The notes beneath the pieces are model-generated. The model saw nothing but the letters and a program-made list of their open reading frames with translations, ran no database searches and had not been told where the DNA came from. From contig MSED01000013.1 in NCBI GenBank assembly GCA_002099365.1, positions 1,488,001 to 1,552,000 on the forward strand: a DNA stretch of 64,000 nt, written 5' to 3'. A program made the position numbers and the translations under genes. Of this stretch, positions 12,037-21,787 are shown piece by piece (within the stretch, counting starts at the first letter, position 1; each line of letters begins with the position of its first letter). The stretch comes from Phialophora verrucosa. Its lineage: Eukaryota > Ascomycota > Eurotiomycetes > Chaetothyriales > Herpotrichiellaceae.

Positions 12037-12942
12037 GCTGGTCGAGGGAGAAATCGCACGGGAACGCAGAGGAATTCGTGGTCCGGTCACGATCGAGCCG
12101 GTGGGTATGGTTGATCTCGGTGCTCTCGCTGGAAAGTCAGCTTGACGTTCTGAGTTCGACTTTACGACATGTTTGCTGCGAGTCGGGGGGTAAAGGAATC
12201 GCGGATTTAGGGATTGAAGCTGCTGTTACTTGGTGGGAACGGGTGAGAGAGCATGCTTGAGTGTCGTTATCGTGCTGATACCAGGTTTACGGGGGTGAAT
12301 TGATGGCAATACAGGTCTCATTGGGCGGTCTTTGGGGGGTGGCAGGTGAGCATACCAGCCTGTAGTTAAGCAGTTGCGGGGACCGGAAGGAGTTGCCAAT
12401 CCAATTCCGAGGCTAGTCCTGTCTAACGCCCCATGACTCTGTAACTCCCTACAGTACAACTAAGGTATTGCACCATTTGGTGGGACGAAGAGGTATTTAG
12501 TTGGTCGATGACTCCGGGTCGGCATTTCGTTCTATTGTTACAACAAATCCTGGACGAAGTCCCTGGACATCGCCATCGCAGAAACCCATTCGCCTTTTGA
12601 ACATGTGCCCAGGGAATCCGTCCTTCAGACTCCATAATGTTGATAGTACAGAGACCCTGATGCCAGTTTCGTGATCCCCATGCCATGTCCACGAACAATC
12701 AGAAGGTAAAGATGATCCAATAACGCCATGCTGTATGATCAAGTGCACTGTGCCGGAGTCTACTAGACTGTGCCGAGCTTTTCTTACCCAGTATGCATCG
12801 TACGGGCCTGAAATTTGCTGACCTTTCTTCGAAGCGAGAAGAGAAAGGCCCATTCTCCAGATGCCGCGGATTTTAGTGTCTCGAAGGTTGCGACAGTGTA
12901 TGGCTTTAGCCTGACAGCTGATTGATGCCGGCGATAGTCCAA
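12037..12942. other. Intergenic
   Basis: This is the promoter side of the Gid1-like gene and the 3' side of Ies4; both are on the minus strand. A possible upstream exon or 5' UTR of the Gid1-like gene would lie at about 12037-12200. No other gene is visible. Confidence 0.5.
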
Positions 12943-13858
12943 TCAACCATGAGCGGTAACAACTGTGCTCGGTGGTGGCATCGGCGCTGGAGAGCTTGCT
13001 GGAGGTGTGGACATAATCATCGTGTCGGGCCTATCCCCGGCGTTACTGTCCATAGCGATGTCGCTTCCATTGTGTTTAGCCTCGCTGCTGCTTTGCTGCG
13101 AGACGTCCTTCGCGTCACTCGACTCTTCGCTGATAAGGTCTGGTTTCGGCTTCTCTCCACCTCTCCATGAAGGTATCTCCCACACAACACCAGTGAAGCT
13201 TTTCAACGTGAATGCCTTCTTGTTCCATTTACGACAAGGAGTACCAGATCGGTCGAGAGCACGGAGGCCAGCGTTGATAGCACCCTGGTTGGCTTTCGGG
13301 CCCAGCTTGTGCGAGGCAGCGATGCCAGTGGTGTTCGGCACCCTGGTGGCGTTGTGATCGATGGTGCCGTCTTCTCTGTAGATAGTCAGTATTGTAGGGG
13401 GTTTGGCATATCTGGGGGTATCGTGATTTGTAGCCAGATACTTACAGTCGTGGTTTCTTCTTGGGACCTGGCTTGCCTCTTGGTTTCGGTGTGCCACTAC
13501 CTTCAGTCATCTGTCCTAGACTTCTTTTGGTCCCTGCCAGTGAGCTTCCTTTACGCTTCTTGGAGCTATCACCATTGGGATTTTCGGCTGCATCTGTTCC
13601 GAGTGGTGCAGGCGTCGATGCGGACTCGGAAGCGTTGTCGTTGACCTCTGGGGCCTTCAAAGTAGAATTGTCGTCGGGTGCAGCAGGTGATGAGGCTGCT
13701 GAGGGTGAGGACTGATCTTCCGACTTGACTGAAGTGTCTTGGAAGCGGCGTAGGAGTTTCTGTGACAGCTTGAGGACGATTGTCTTGCTCTGCTTTTTAT
13801 TCTTGTCTGCTCGAGCCGAGGACGAGGGCGAACGTGTGCTTGAGGACGACATGCTCAT
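12943..13858 (-). CDS. INO80 chromatin-remodelling complex subunit Ies4
   Basis: This is a nuclear accessory subunit of the INO80 remodeller, linked in yeast to DNA-damage checkpoint signalling. Exons are 13858-13446 and 13375-12943, with a 70-nt intron (donor GTAAGT, acceptor CTACAG) joining PRL to EDGTID in phase. The product is 281 residues. The family marks are the N-terminal KTIVLKLSQKLLRRF, the basic GTPKPRGKPGPKKKPRL, the SHKLGPKANQGAINAGLRAL block and the LKSFTGVVWEIPSWR end of the conserved part. About 70 further residues form a Ser/Pro-rich tail. The ATG at 13858 was chosen because the family usually starts with a short Ser-rich leader; the next ATG at 13852 is equally possible. It stands back to back with the recombination gene at 14958. 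Confidence 0.9.
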
Positions 13859-14957
13859 GTATTGGTTACGGTTTTCGTTGTGAGACGAAGTGGATTTTGA
13901 TCGGTGTGAACGTGGAAGAGTTTTGTGCAGCCGAACATTCAACTTTCCGCGGGTTGCGTGGTGGTGGCTGTTGCTGGGCGGCTGAAATTGTTTGGGTGTT
14001 CCGTGCGTTGCTGAAAGGGAGGTCGTGGTGAGAGATTATGAGTGTAAGCTATTCAAGTCGGTGGCATCGGTAATGGTGAAATTCTTGTAGGATGGTGACA
14101 AGTGTTCATTTGGTGGGTGCAGAGTGACGAGGGTGTGAGGCGATGATGAGTAGTAGAAAATTGAAGAAGAGGTGGGCATGATTGCTGAAGGGGATGAGAC
14201 AAAGACGGTGCTGGAGCTGGACCTGGCGTGTGATTGTGTGGCCGGATCATTCTGGATGGCATGGCTTGGATTTTTGCGTGGTTATGCTTTGGGTTGGCTC
14301 AGATCAGATCGCAGGTGCAGGAAGTGAAATCGGGCTGATGGGTCACGGTTGTGAGGCGCGTGTGACGGAAACCGAGAGGCGATGACCAGGGCGAGTTTGC
14401 TCTTGTCGTGGAGGCATGAGAGAGAAGGAAGGGTTGACAGGGTTCGTTGGAGTTGAAAGCACTAAGCTAGCTCATGCATTGCAGGAGCTGAAATCAATTT
14501 GAAAAGACCGAAGTCACTCTTGAACAAGCATGAAAAAATAATGTTATATGATGTAAAAATACATTCATTTCTAGCAATCAGGGGCCACTAGTCAGGACCA
14601 AGTTTCGGAAGCTAAGCTCAATACTGCATGGCGTTTCTTCCAGTGCCCCACCTGTCAGTCATCTTCCCTCCTCTCATGATTCTTTGCTTGCCAGTTATTT
14701 CCCGCTCACTTGACAAACTTTCGTAACAGCTAGAGAATCCTTGACGCATCGTTGGGGGCCTCCTGCTAGGCGTCGAAGTTCCAACTAATTCCACGCCCTT
14801 ACACTCACCAGAACAAGCTGCGTATCTGGTCATCAATCGGCCATCACCCTCTTTCTTCTCCGCATGCTCCGAGCAATTACGCACCCAACCGAGTTGACGA
14901 GGCAAGCTGATAGCGCAACAATATTATTTCAGCTGTCTTTCTCCACCTTCAAAAGAT
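13859..14957. other. Divergent intergenic region Ies4 / Mei5
   Basis: This contains the promoters of the minus-strand Ies4 gene and the plus-strand Mei5/Sfr1 gene. At 1.1 kb it is long for this dense region. No coding sequence is convincing in either strand. Confidence 0.5.
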
Positions 14958-15736
14958 ATGCATCTGGCCAAGAGAAGGAAGCTGGATCAGCCTCAGCCAT
15001 TCCATAACAAACCTTTCCGCTCACCGCTTCGTACAGTTTCCAAGCCTGAAGGACAACCAAAAAGGGTTCAACCTCAAAACCTAGAAACGTACACTGGCGC
15101 TATTTCTCAGCTAACGCCATTGCTTCACAGTACAGACAGTCCGGACAAATCTCAAAAATGGCTTGACTCGGCTTCCATTCTTCCTGTAGGGTCTGACTGT
15201 ATCAAGCCTGCAGACCTGGCGAAACAACATTCCGCATTATCCATTCGACTCACTCAGCTGCGGCAATCTCTTGAGAATGCAGATCAAGCTCTTCAAATTG
15301 AGGAGTCCGGTCAGGGTTCCGAATTAAAGCGGTTGATCGCTAAATGGCGAGCGGCGGCTCAGGAGGCTGCGGATGAGCTTTTCGCTGACGCAAAGGAGAG
15401 AATCGATAGAATGGGCGGTGTCAGTGCCTGGCGGCGGCGAGCTGATGAACACTCACGGCGTTGGAATGGCGACGCAAAGGAGTCTCTGCCACAGAAATAT
15501 GTGAGAGATGCAAGTGATCTCGAATATGTGGAGGACTGTCTGGCGACCGATGAGCGCGGGCTATCCGGACCTGAGAGAGATGACGACGATACTGTAAGTT
15601 AAGGTTGGTGACTCTTCCTGAGCGCACTAATTTTGCATTCTCACAGTCCTTCACAATGGAGATGATGCTACATCAGATGAACATTGATTTGCAAGCCATT
15701 GGCTTTGATAAGCAACTCGAACGGTGGGTAGACTGA
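14958..15736 (+). CDS. Mei5/Sfr1-type recombination mediator
   Basis: This is the partner of the small protein Sae3/Swi5; the complex stabilises Rad51/Dmc1 filaments in homologous recombination and meiosis in yeasts. Exons are 14958-15593 and 15647-15736, with a 53-nt intron (donor GTAAGT, acceptor CTCACAG), giving 241 residues. Family marks are the N-terminal AKRRKLDQP and PFRSPLR motif, a central coiled coil (LSIRLTQLRQSLENADQAL), the signature LIAKWRAAAQEAADELFADA followed by RMGGVSAWRRR, and a C-terminal exon encoding MEMMLHQMNIDLQAIGFD. The last exon gives the conserved C-terminal helix, which supports the splice. The function is inferred from the family; nothing in the sequence shows meiosis-specific expression. 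Confidence 0.88.
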
Positions 15737-16357
15737 GGATTTCATCTGTAGCTGGCTACATCTCTACTTTTATGGACCCTTCCACAGCTGCCACCAGGGA
15801 CCGATAACCATTGCTGTCCTCATATGGCAACACCATCTTGCCGATTTCAGTTGTACTCCAATGGGAACCCGTTGTAAGGCTGACAAAGCCTATCCGCCTG
15901 CGATTGGCATCCTTGGCTTTCAAGCCTCCAAGGGACAACTCGAGAATTTCGGACCTGCATATTTGTGATACTGTTCGGCCACTCCAGGATGTCTTGTTAA
16001 AGTAACAATGAGATCGGACACCTGTGGGTATTCCGCGCTGATAAATATTGCAGCTGGCCCTAGTCCGGCGAGTATTGAGAAGAAACACTCAGAAAAGGCA
16101 TCGGAGCGAAGCAGAATATAAAAGGTCATATCCTCAGCTCGAAGGAAGCATGGATCATCACAGCAATATCGTTGCCTCTATTTCCTCAGAAACATTTTGG
16201 ATCTAGGGGAACGCTTCGTTCACCAATAACGCAGCTTTGACCTACGGCCTCGCCTTTCCTCCAGTTCTCATCGCATCTACCATACTCCCGTTGTAACCCC
16301 AATTCCCCCTTGGCCCTTCCAGCAATCCAGTTAAGAAACGCAACGCCATCGCTCAAA
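15737..16357. other. Intergenic
   Basis: This gap lies between Mei5 and the reductase, both on the plus strand. A minus-strand frame of about 110 codons (15756-16088) is open but resembles nothing I know and has no supporting signals. The promoter of the reductase is expected at the right end. Confidence 0.45.
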
Positions 16358-17582
16358 ATGCCCACCACCCTCGTCACTGGTGCCACAGGCTTCGTTGGCT
16401 CCAGCGTCGTCGACGAACTTCTCCGCCAGACTCACACCCTCGTCCTGGCCGTCCGCTCTCCCTCTTCCGCCAAAGGTCTCATTGAAAACAACCCTTCCTG
16501 GCCAGCGTCTTCCCTCATAATCTTCCCAGTCCCTGATTTCACCGCTCCAGGAGCGTTTGACTCGGTGTTCCAAAAACACCCCGAGATCGAGTACATCGTG
16601 CATGTGGCAGCTCCAATGCTCGATAATCCTGCACACACAGACTTTGTCGAGCATTTCGAAAAGCCCAGTGTGCTCGGAAATTTGGGACTGTTGAAGAGTG
16701 CGAAGGAATATGGCAAGAATGTCAAGGCGATTAGTGTTACAGGGAGTATGAATGCGATCACAACTGGAAGTCAAGAAGATATAAAGAGTAGAGTGTTTGG
16801 GAACAACGAGTGGTTACCACTGGGCAGGGAAGACGCCATCCAGGCAAATCACAACTATGTAAGCCCTTGCCCCGGTCTTTCGTTTCTTCCATTTCTCTGT
16901 CTGCGCAACTCAAAGGCGAATGGCTATGACCATGCGGCGGGGCGCTAACGACCCTTGCTGACATCTAACAGATCTCCTACTGCGTCGGGAAGAAGCTCGC
17001 CGAAGAAGCAATCTGGAAATTCATCAAAGAAGAAAAACCTTCCTTCACAGTCACAAATTTCATGCCCCCCTTGATTTGGGGTCCGATGCTGCAGCCGGTA
17101 AAGGAGGTTGGGAGGATCAATTTCAGCAACTCGCTGATTGGGGGGATCATGGATAGTAAGAGCTCGGAAACTGGGAAAGTGCCGAGTACTGCGTTCCCGG
17201 GATGGGTGAGTGTTCCACGCCGTCTTTTCCTTGATGCGGAATTGTTGTTTGAAACTGACCGGTTTCTGCAACATGATAGATCGACGTCCGTGACCTTGCC
17301 AAACTTCAGATTCTGGCCCTCACCACGCCTGGAGCAGCAAACAAACGCTTCGTTGTCGGTCGACCCATGATCTTCAATCAAATTGCAGATGTATTGAGAA
17401 CAGATCCGCAACTGGGTTTGGCAGACAGGATCGGTGAGAGTAATGATGAGGCGAGCACCTTGACTTTGCCGAGGATCGATATCAGCGAGGTGGACGAGGT
17501 GTTCAAATACAGGTGGACTCCATTGTCGGACACAGCAAGGGATGTGGCCGCTTCGTTGCTGGAAATTCAGAAGAAGGCTTGA
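16358..17582 (+). CDS. NAD(P)-dependent extended-SDR reductase (dihydroflavonol-reductase/Gre2-like)
   Basis: This is an oxidoreductase of the extended short-chain dehydrogenase family that probably reduces a carbonyl substrate with NADPH in the cytosol. Exons are 16358-16858, 16972-17205 and 17280-17582. Introns are 113 and 74 nt (donors GTAAGC and GTGAGT, acceptors TAACAG and GATAG). The product is 345 residues. The nucleotide-binding motif TGATGFVG sits at residues 7-14. The catalytic YxxxK is Y170-K174 (YCVGK), just after the first intron, preceded by the serine-containing ISVTGS near 125-130. The conserved FMPPLIWGPMLQP loop is present. The closest characterised relatives by layout are yeast Gre2-type methylglyoxal/isovaleraldehyde reductases and plant dihydroflavonol reductases; the actual substrate is unknown. 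Confidence 0.88.
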
Positions 17583-17724
17583 GCAGACCTGACGAGTTCG
17601 TGAGGCTGTTCTTTCATGGCCGGCTGAGGATGTGATTTTTGGTGTGCGGTGCAACTCGACAGCTCGTAGATTCCATCGCGTCATCCACGGCGTAAAATGC
17701 TGACGGCCTTAATCCTTAAGGTCA

Positions 17725-18585
17725 TCATCTCATGACCGGGGGACGGGTCTCTTTGTTCCACACAACTCGGCTCTTGACCCAGTCGACGGCTTCCTTCACA
17801 CCAGTGCCTTTCAACGCACTGACAGGCAAGACTCGACTATCTCTCACCATCCCTCCCTTCTCCCCTTCAAACACTTTCTTGATGAATCCTTCCTTGATCC
17901 GTACAACCTCGAGGCAATCTTCCCTGTCCTGTTTATTCGCCAGCACCAGAATCGGAATCCCTTGTGTGTCATCGTTCTCTAAAACACTTTCCAGCACAGC
18001 TCGACACTCATCCAACCGTCCCTGCACGGGCGCCGCATTGAAGAACCCCGGTGTCATGGGCGTCATTGGCGTCCACGGTGTCTCGGGCACTTCATCGTCC
18101 CCAACCTTCCCAATATAACTCTTCTTACGCCCGTGCCACATCGCCCCCGGTGTCTTCGGCGCCTCTTCAATCTCCCCACTCCCTAGATCCGTGCTGTCCA
18201 CCACAAACACAACCGCATGGCAACTCTTGAAATAACTCGTCCATAATCTCCGCAGGCTCATTTGCCCACCCACGTCCCAGATCTTCAAGTACATGTCGGG
18301 GAGGGAGATTGTGGCCACGTTCTGACCCACAGTGGGGACTGTGTTGCCCGCAGTGGTAGAGGCCGGGGCTTCGCCGACAGCGCCATTTGAAGGGTCGACG
18401 GTGGTGTTGAATAGCGCTTTGATTTGTGTGAGGAGCGTAGTTTTGCCGGCGTTGTCGAGGCCGAGGAGGAGGATGGAGTATTCTGACTACTTGTAAGCCT
18501 TGCACGGATGGAGTCGTGTCTGGACCGCGGACTTACCTGGTTTACTGGTCGCGTAGAGATACAGGGAGCGGGCGAGGTGATACAT
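17725..18585 (-). CDS. ARL3: ARF-like small GTPase Arl3/ARFRP1
   Basis: This is a Golgi-associated small GTPase that in yeast recruits Arl1 and GRIP-domain golgins. Exons are 18585-18537 and 18482-17725, with a 54-nt intron (donor GTAAGT, acceptor GTCAG), giving 268 residues. The P-loop is GLDNAGKT at 24-31, switch I includes PTVGQNVA, switch II is WDVGGQ, and the guanine-base motifs are NKQD and SAL. The N-terminus MYHLARSLY has no glycine at position 2, so it cannot be myristoylated. This fits Arl3/ARFRP1, which is N-terminally acetylated. Filamentous-fungal features are two inserts: an Ala/Thr-rich piece before switch I and a Thr-Pro-rich piece after DSTDLG (about 45 residues, with several TP repeats). 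Such inserts explain the length above the usual 180-200. Confidence 0.93.
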
Positions 18586-19488
18586 CTTGTAAAACTACAA
18601 ATGTAGGGATGACAGCCAGATCTACCGCGTACGAAAGATTGCAATCAAGGGACAAAGGAATAGTGCTGATAGCCGGACGCGAATCCTGCCACGTATATCA
18701 TCGTTGCAATGACCGCAGTTCCCACCGTGAGCCGTACTGGTATACAGCGAGCATAAAGGGGAACCGGTAGCGCCTTGTAAGCTGCATCAACCTTGCCAGC
18801 CTTCGACTAGGACTCTGTCACTTCTGTTTGACGATGTCAGATCCAAGAACTGTTCTCGCAGTCGACGGCCGGAACATCATTCTTCCGAAAAACAGCATTA
18901 AGCAAGCATCAGATTCTCAATCGCAGTCACACTCTTCGTTCCCTTCAACGACCTCATCTTGCCCTGCGCCTACTTCGTAATGCGCCTTGATGATCAAGGA
19001 GTGAAAACATGCCGACCGTAGTGGCAGTCGTGATGAATGAGGTCTTCATTGGCCGACAGATTCCTCTCATGCGTAAGTCTTCCGTTGCCTTGCGTGAAAA
19101 GGTTGCCGTGCAATTGGTCAGTCAACACAGCCTACTGCTTCTTCTATCATGGCTCCGACGCCTTAGGAGGCTGAAGTTTGCACAACGGTGTTCGGAGACT
19201 TTTGAAAAAGGAAATGAAGACCAATAGCAACGTGTCCGCGTGCAGCCGTATGCATAGAATTAGGCGACGAAAAGCGACTCGAACTGGCGCTGTTGGGCCG
19301 CCCTTAGTAGGCTGTCATTTATGAATCTCTCTCGACTCATGATTAAGGCACACAAAAGTGTTCTCTTCAAGATACTGATCAACAGATACTCGAATGACCG
19401 TTACTTTGAACAAAATCTCAGCCTTGACTGAAGAGTTCGTCGGTAGTTTTCAAGTCGAGAGCAGAACAAGAGCGCCGGACAATTCAAC
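18586..19488. other. Divergent intergenic region
   Basis: This lies between the starts of ARL3 (minus) and the C2H2-like gene (plus) and contains their promoters. A short open frame from an ATG at 18834 (about 50 codons) is present but has no support as a gene. Confidence 0.45.
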
Positions 19489-21429
19489 ATGGCGCCATAC
19501 ATGCCATCCACAGCGAACACTCCAAACTACGAGACACTGGCTTGGGGCGTCAGGGTGATAAAGAGGTTGAGGGCGAGAAAGCCTTTCCGTGAACCGACCC
19601 AGCCTCCCGACCGCAAGTCCTGGATCGTGCCAAGGATGTTCAGTATGCCTGAGTCGGATGCCCTTAAGCGTGCAACGCAAGTGTCTGATTCCGCGGATTC
19701 GGGCTACTATAGCCAGAGCGAATATATTCGTTCGCCGTCGCCGTCGCCTCCGCTCCGAAATCCATCGCCTGCGGAACTCGAACCAATTTACTTCACTGGG
19801 GAGCGTCGGGACGCCCTGGTTCCTCTGCCCACAGATCTTAGCGCTGCTGAGACGGCAGTCGCGAGCTCGGATCTGCTGGACCAAGCTCAAGCAAAGGAAG
19901 AGACTGCTTTCGTAGCGTCATGCTTGGCGAATTCACCTTCACAGCAAGTCCTAAGTTATGAAGAAGCTGCATTTGCAGTACAAGCACAAGTGTCCTCAGG
20001 GTCCGTCAACAATTGGGACGTGCAAAACAGAGACGGGCACGGATTCTATCTATCATCAGACACGGGAACACAGCAGGCACCAGATACGGGTCTGCACGAG
20101 CTCTCCGGAACTGATGTCCAAATCCCTTCAGGATACACCAATTTCCAAAAAGGGACAGCACCTCCGTCCTTACGAGTCCTTACACAGACGGAAAATGTGT
20201 GTTTGGCCCCGCAGGTCGTTGAGGAGGGAGCTCCGACCAAGACTGCCACGGTGAAGAGTCCCACGTCAAATCGACTGACAGACGGGACTGCTGAAACTAT
20301 CAGTGACTGGCTGGTTAAGGTCCAGATCAATGATGGGCACAGTCCTTCTGCGGTAGTGGTGGACAATAGCACATGCCACTCTTTCCAGCAATCAATGTCT
20401 CCCATTTCTGAACTGGCCCCGCCACAGCAGAGGTCCGAGTCGTGCTCACCCGCGAGGTTGTCAGAGCCATCCGTGTACGAGTCAGAAGGTGAAGCTTCCT
20501 TTGTGCTCGGTGAAGATCCTATCGGCTGGACAACGTTGGAAGAGTCTGCAGAAACAGCAACATTGATAGCCGCTTTTGCGAAAGCATTCACTTCCTCCTA
20601 CCTCGCCAAAGCAGGTAGTCCCACAGATGGGCAAGAAACCTCTTCCCAAGGTAGTTCTGCTTCCAGTAGTTCCAGCGGCAATCCAGCCGACAAGAACTCC
20701 AGCCTCGCGACAACTCCGACTTCGGTCTGCCCCGGTTCAGGACAGAAGCGGCTCTTGCCTGGTGACAACGAAGAGGGTCCCCGACGGAGAAAGATGCCAA
20801 GGGCAGCCACCCCGCCAACATCAGGCACTGAGGCCAAACTCTTGGCCTGCCCGTACTCCAAGTTCGATCCTCGGAGATATTCTGAACGGAATGAGCTCGA
20901 AAAGAACTACCGTGGTTGCTCTAGTTGTTTCCTGAAAGACATCAACCGTGTCAAACAGCATCTGTACCGCGTGCACCGCCGGCCGGAGCACCATTGTCCG
21001 TACTGCTTTGCCTCGTTCGGCTGTCGGAAAACGTTGGACCTCCATATCGTGGCACGCACTTGTGAACGGCAGCCCTCTCCGTTTGAAGAGAAGATGACTC
21101 CAGATGAACTCACAGCCATAAAGCGGCGTGACCTGGGTAGAGACCGCTGGGACGCATGGTTTGACATTTACAAGATCCTGTTCCCTGGCGCACCGCTGCC
21201 CGTTGACCCGTACGTCGATAGTGCACACACAAGCGCCGTGCAGCAGTTCATGGCATTCTTTGAGGACGAAGGACGAGAGGTCCTTGCGTCGGAGATCAAT
21301 TGGAGGATGTTTGGATATGCGCCGCCCACTCCGGAGCACCAGCTGTTCGTGGAGTCGGTTCTTACGGCGTCGATCGAGGTGCTGATCCAGAGGCTCGAAG
21401 GTCGTTTCAGGGGAACAACTTCGTCTTGA
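19489..21429 (+). CDS. Orphan C2H2-like zinc-finger protein
   Basis: This is a single-exon gene encoding 646 residues. The first 450 residues are low-complexity and Ser/Thr/Pro-rich, with a basic patch (RRRKMPR) that could act as a nuclear signal. The conserved part starts at about residue 455 with ACPYSKFDPRRYSE. It continues with GCSSCFLKDINRVKQHLYRVH and CPYCFASFGCRKTLDLHIVARTCE (about 475-525), then a segment containing MTPDELTAIKRR, which closes the conserved block. The Cys/His spacing is that of a degenerate pair of C2H2 fingers. This module is a recurrent filamentous-fungal family without a known role, so a regulatory function is an inference. The C-terminal 100 residues look helical. 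It converges with the C6 regulator at 21788. Confidence 0.8.
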   Translation: MAPYMPSTANTPNYETLAWGVRVIKRLRARKPFREPTQPPDRKSWIVPRMFSMPESDALKRATQVSDSADSGYYSQSEYIRSPSPSPPLRNPSPAELEPIYFTGERRDALVPLPTDLSAAETAVASSDLLDQAQAKEETAFVASCLANSPSQQVLSYEEAAFAVQAQVSSGSVNNWDVQNRDGHGFYLSSDTGTQQAPDTGLHELSGTDVQIPSGYTNFQKGTAPPSLRVLTQTENVCLAPQVVEEGAPTKTATVKSPTSNRLTDGTAETISDWLVKVQINDGHSPSAVVVDNSTCHSFQQSMSPISELAPPQQRSESCSPARLSEPSVYESEGEASFVLGEDPIGWTTLEESAETATLIAAFAKAFTSSYLAKAGSPTDGQETSSQGSSASSSSSGNPADKNSSLATTPTSVCPGSGQKRLLPGDNEEGPRRRKMPRAATPPTSGTEAKLLACPYSKFDPRRYSERNELEKNYRGCSSCFLKDINRVKQHLYRVHRRPEHHCPYCFASFGCRKTLDLHIVARTCERQPSPFEEKMTPDELTAIKRRDLGRDRWDAWFDIYKILFPGAPLPVDPYVDSAHTSAVQQFMAFFEDEGREVLASEINWRMFGYAPPTPEHQLFVESVLTASIEVLIQRLEGRFRGTTSS

Positions 21430-21787
21430 GTCATTGATCATGTCTCTAGGCTTAGCTTGAGGTAAGTCGTATAGGATGATGGCATCCTCTTGATTCGAGC
21501 GCTTGTCACTTTGGGGCCGCTGGCGGACCCTTTCTGTAAATCCGATCGCCGCACTAGGTAGCCAGCCTTTCGTGGAAGGGTGGCGTCGAGAAGGCGTTAG
21601 GCTCACTGTTCGAAACTTTGTGATGGAGCAGAATTCCAACATGTCTTCAAATAAACACGGCGGGCAATATAAGAAGTTGACCACCCGCCACGCAGTTTGG
21701 ACGACACTTGATCCATGCCATGCCATGGTACTGTGGCAGTAGAAAATTCAGGAGGGGGGAGGGTGGGGGGGTTCTTCGGAACCCGGT
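21430..21787. other. Intergenic, convergent 3' ends
   Basis: This is a 358-bp gap between two converging stop codons. It holds the 3' UTRs; a G-rich run lies near 21752-21771. No gene is seen. Confidence 0.5.

Noticed and set aside
15756..16088. Minus-strand frame of 110 codons
   Set aside because: No family resemblance; the composition is like the surrounding non-coding sequence.
18834..18983. Short plus-strand frame upstream of the C2H2-like gene
   Set aside because: About 50 codons, low complexity, no support as gene or exon.
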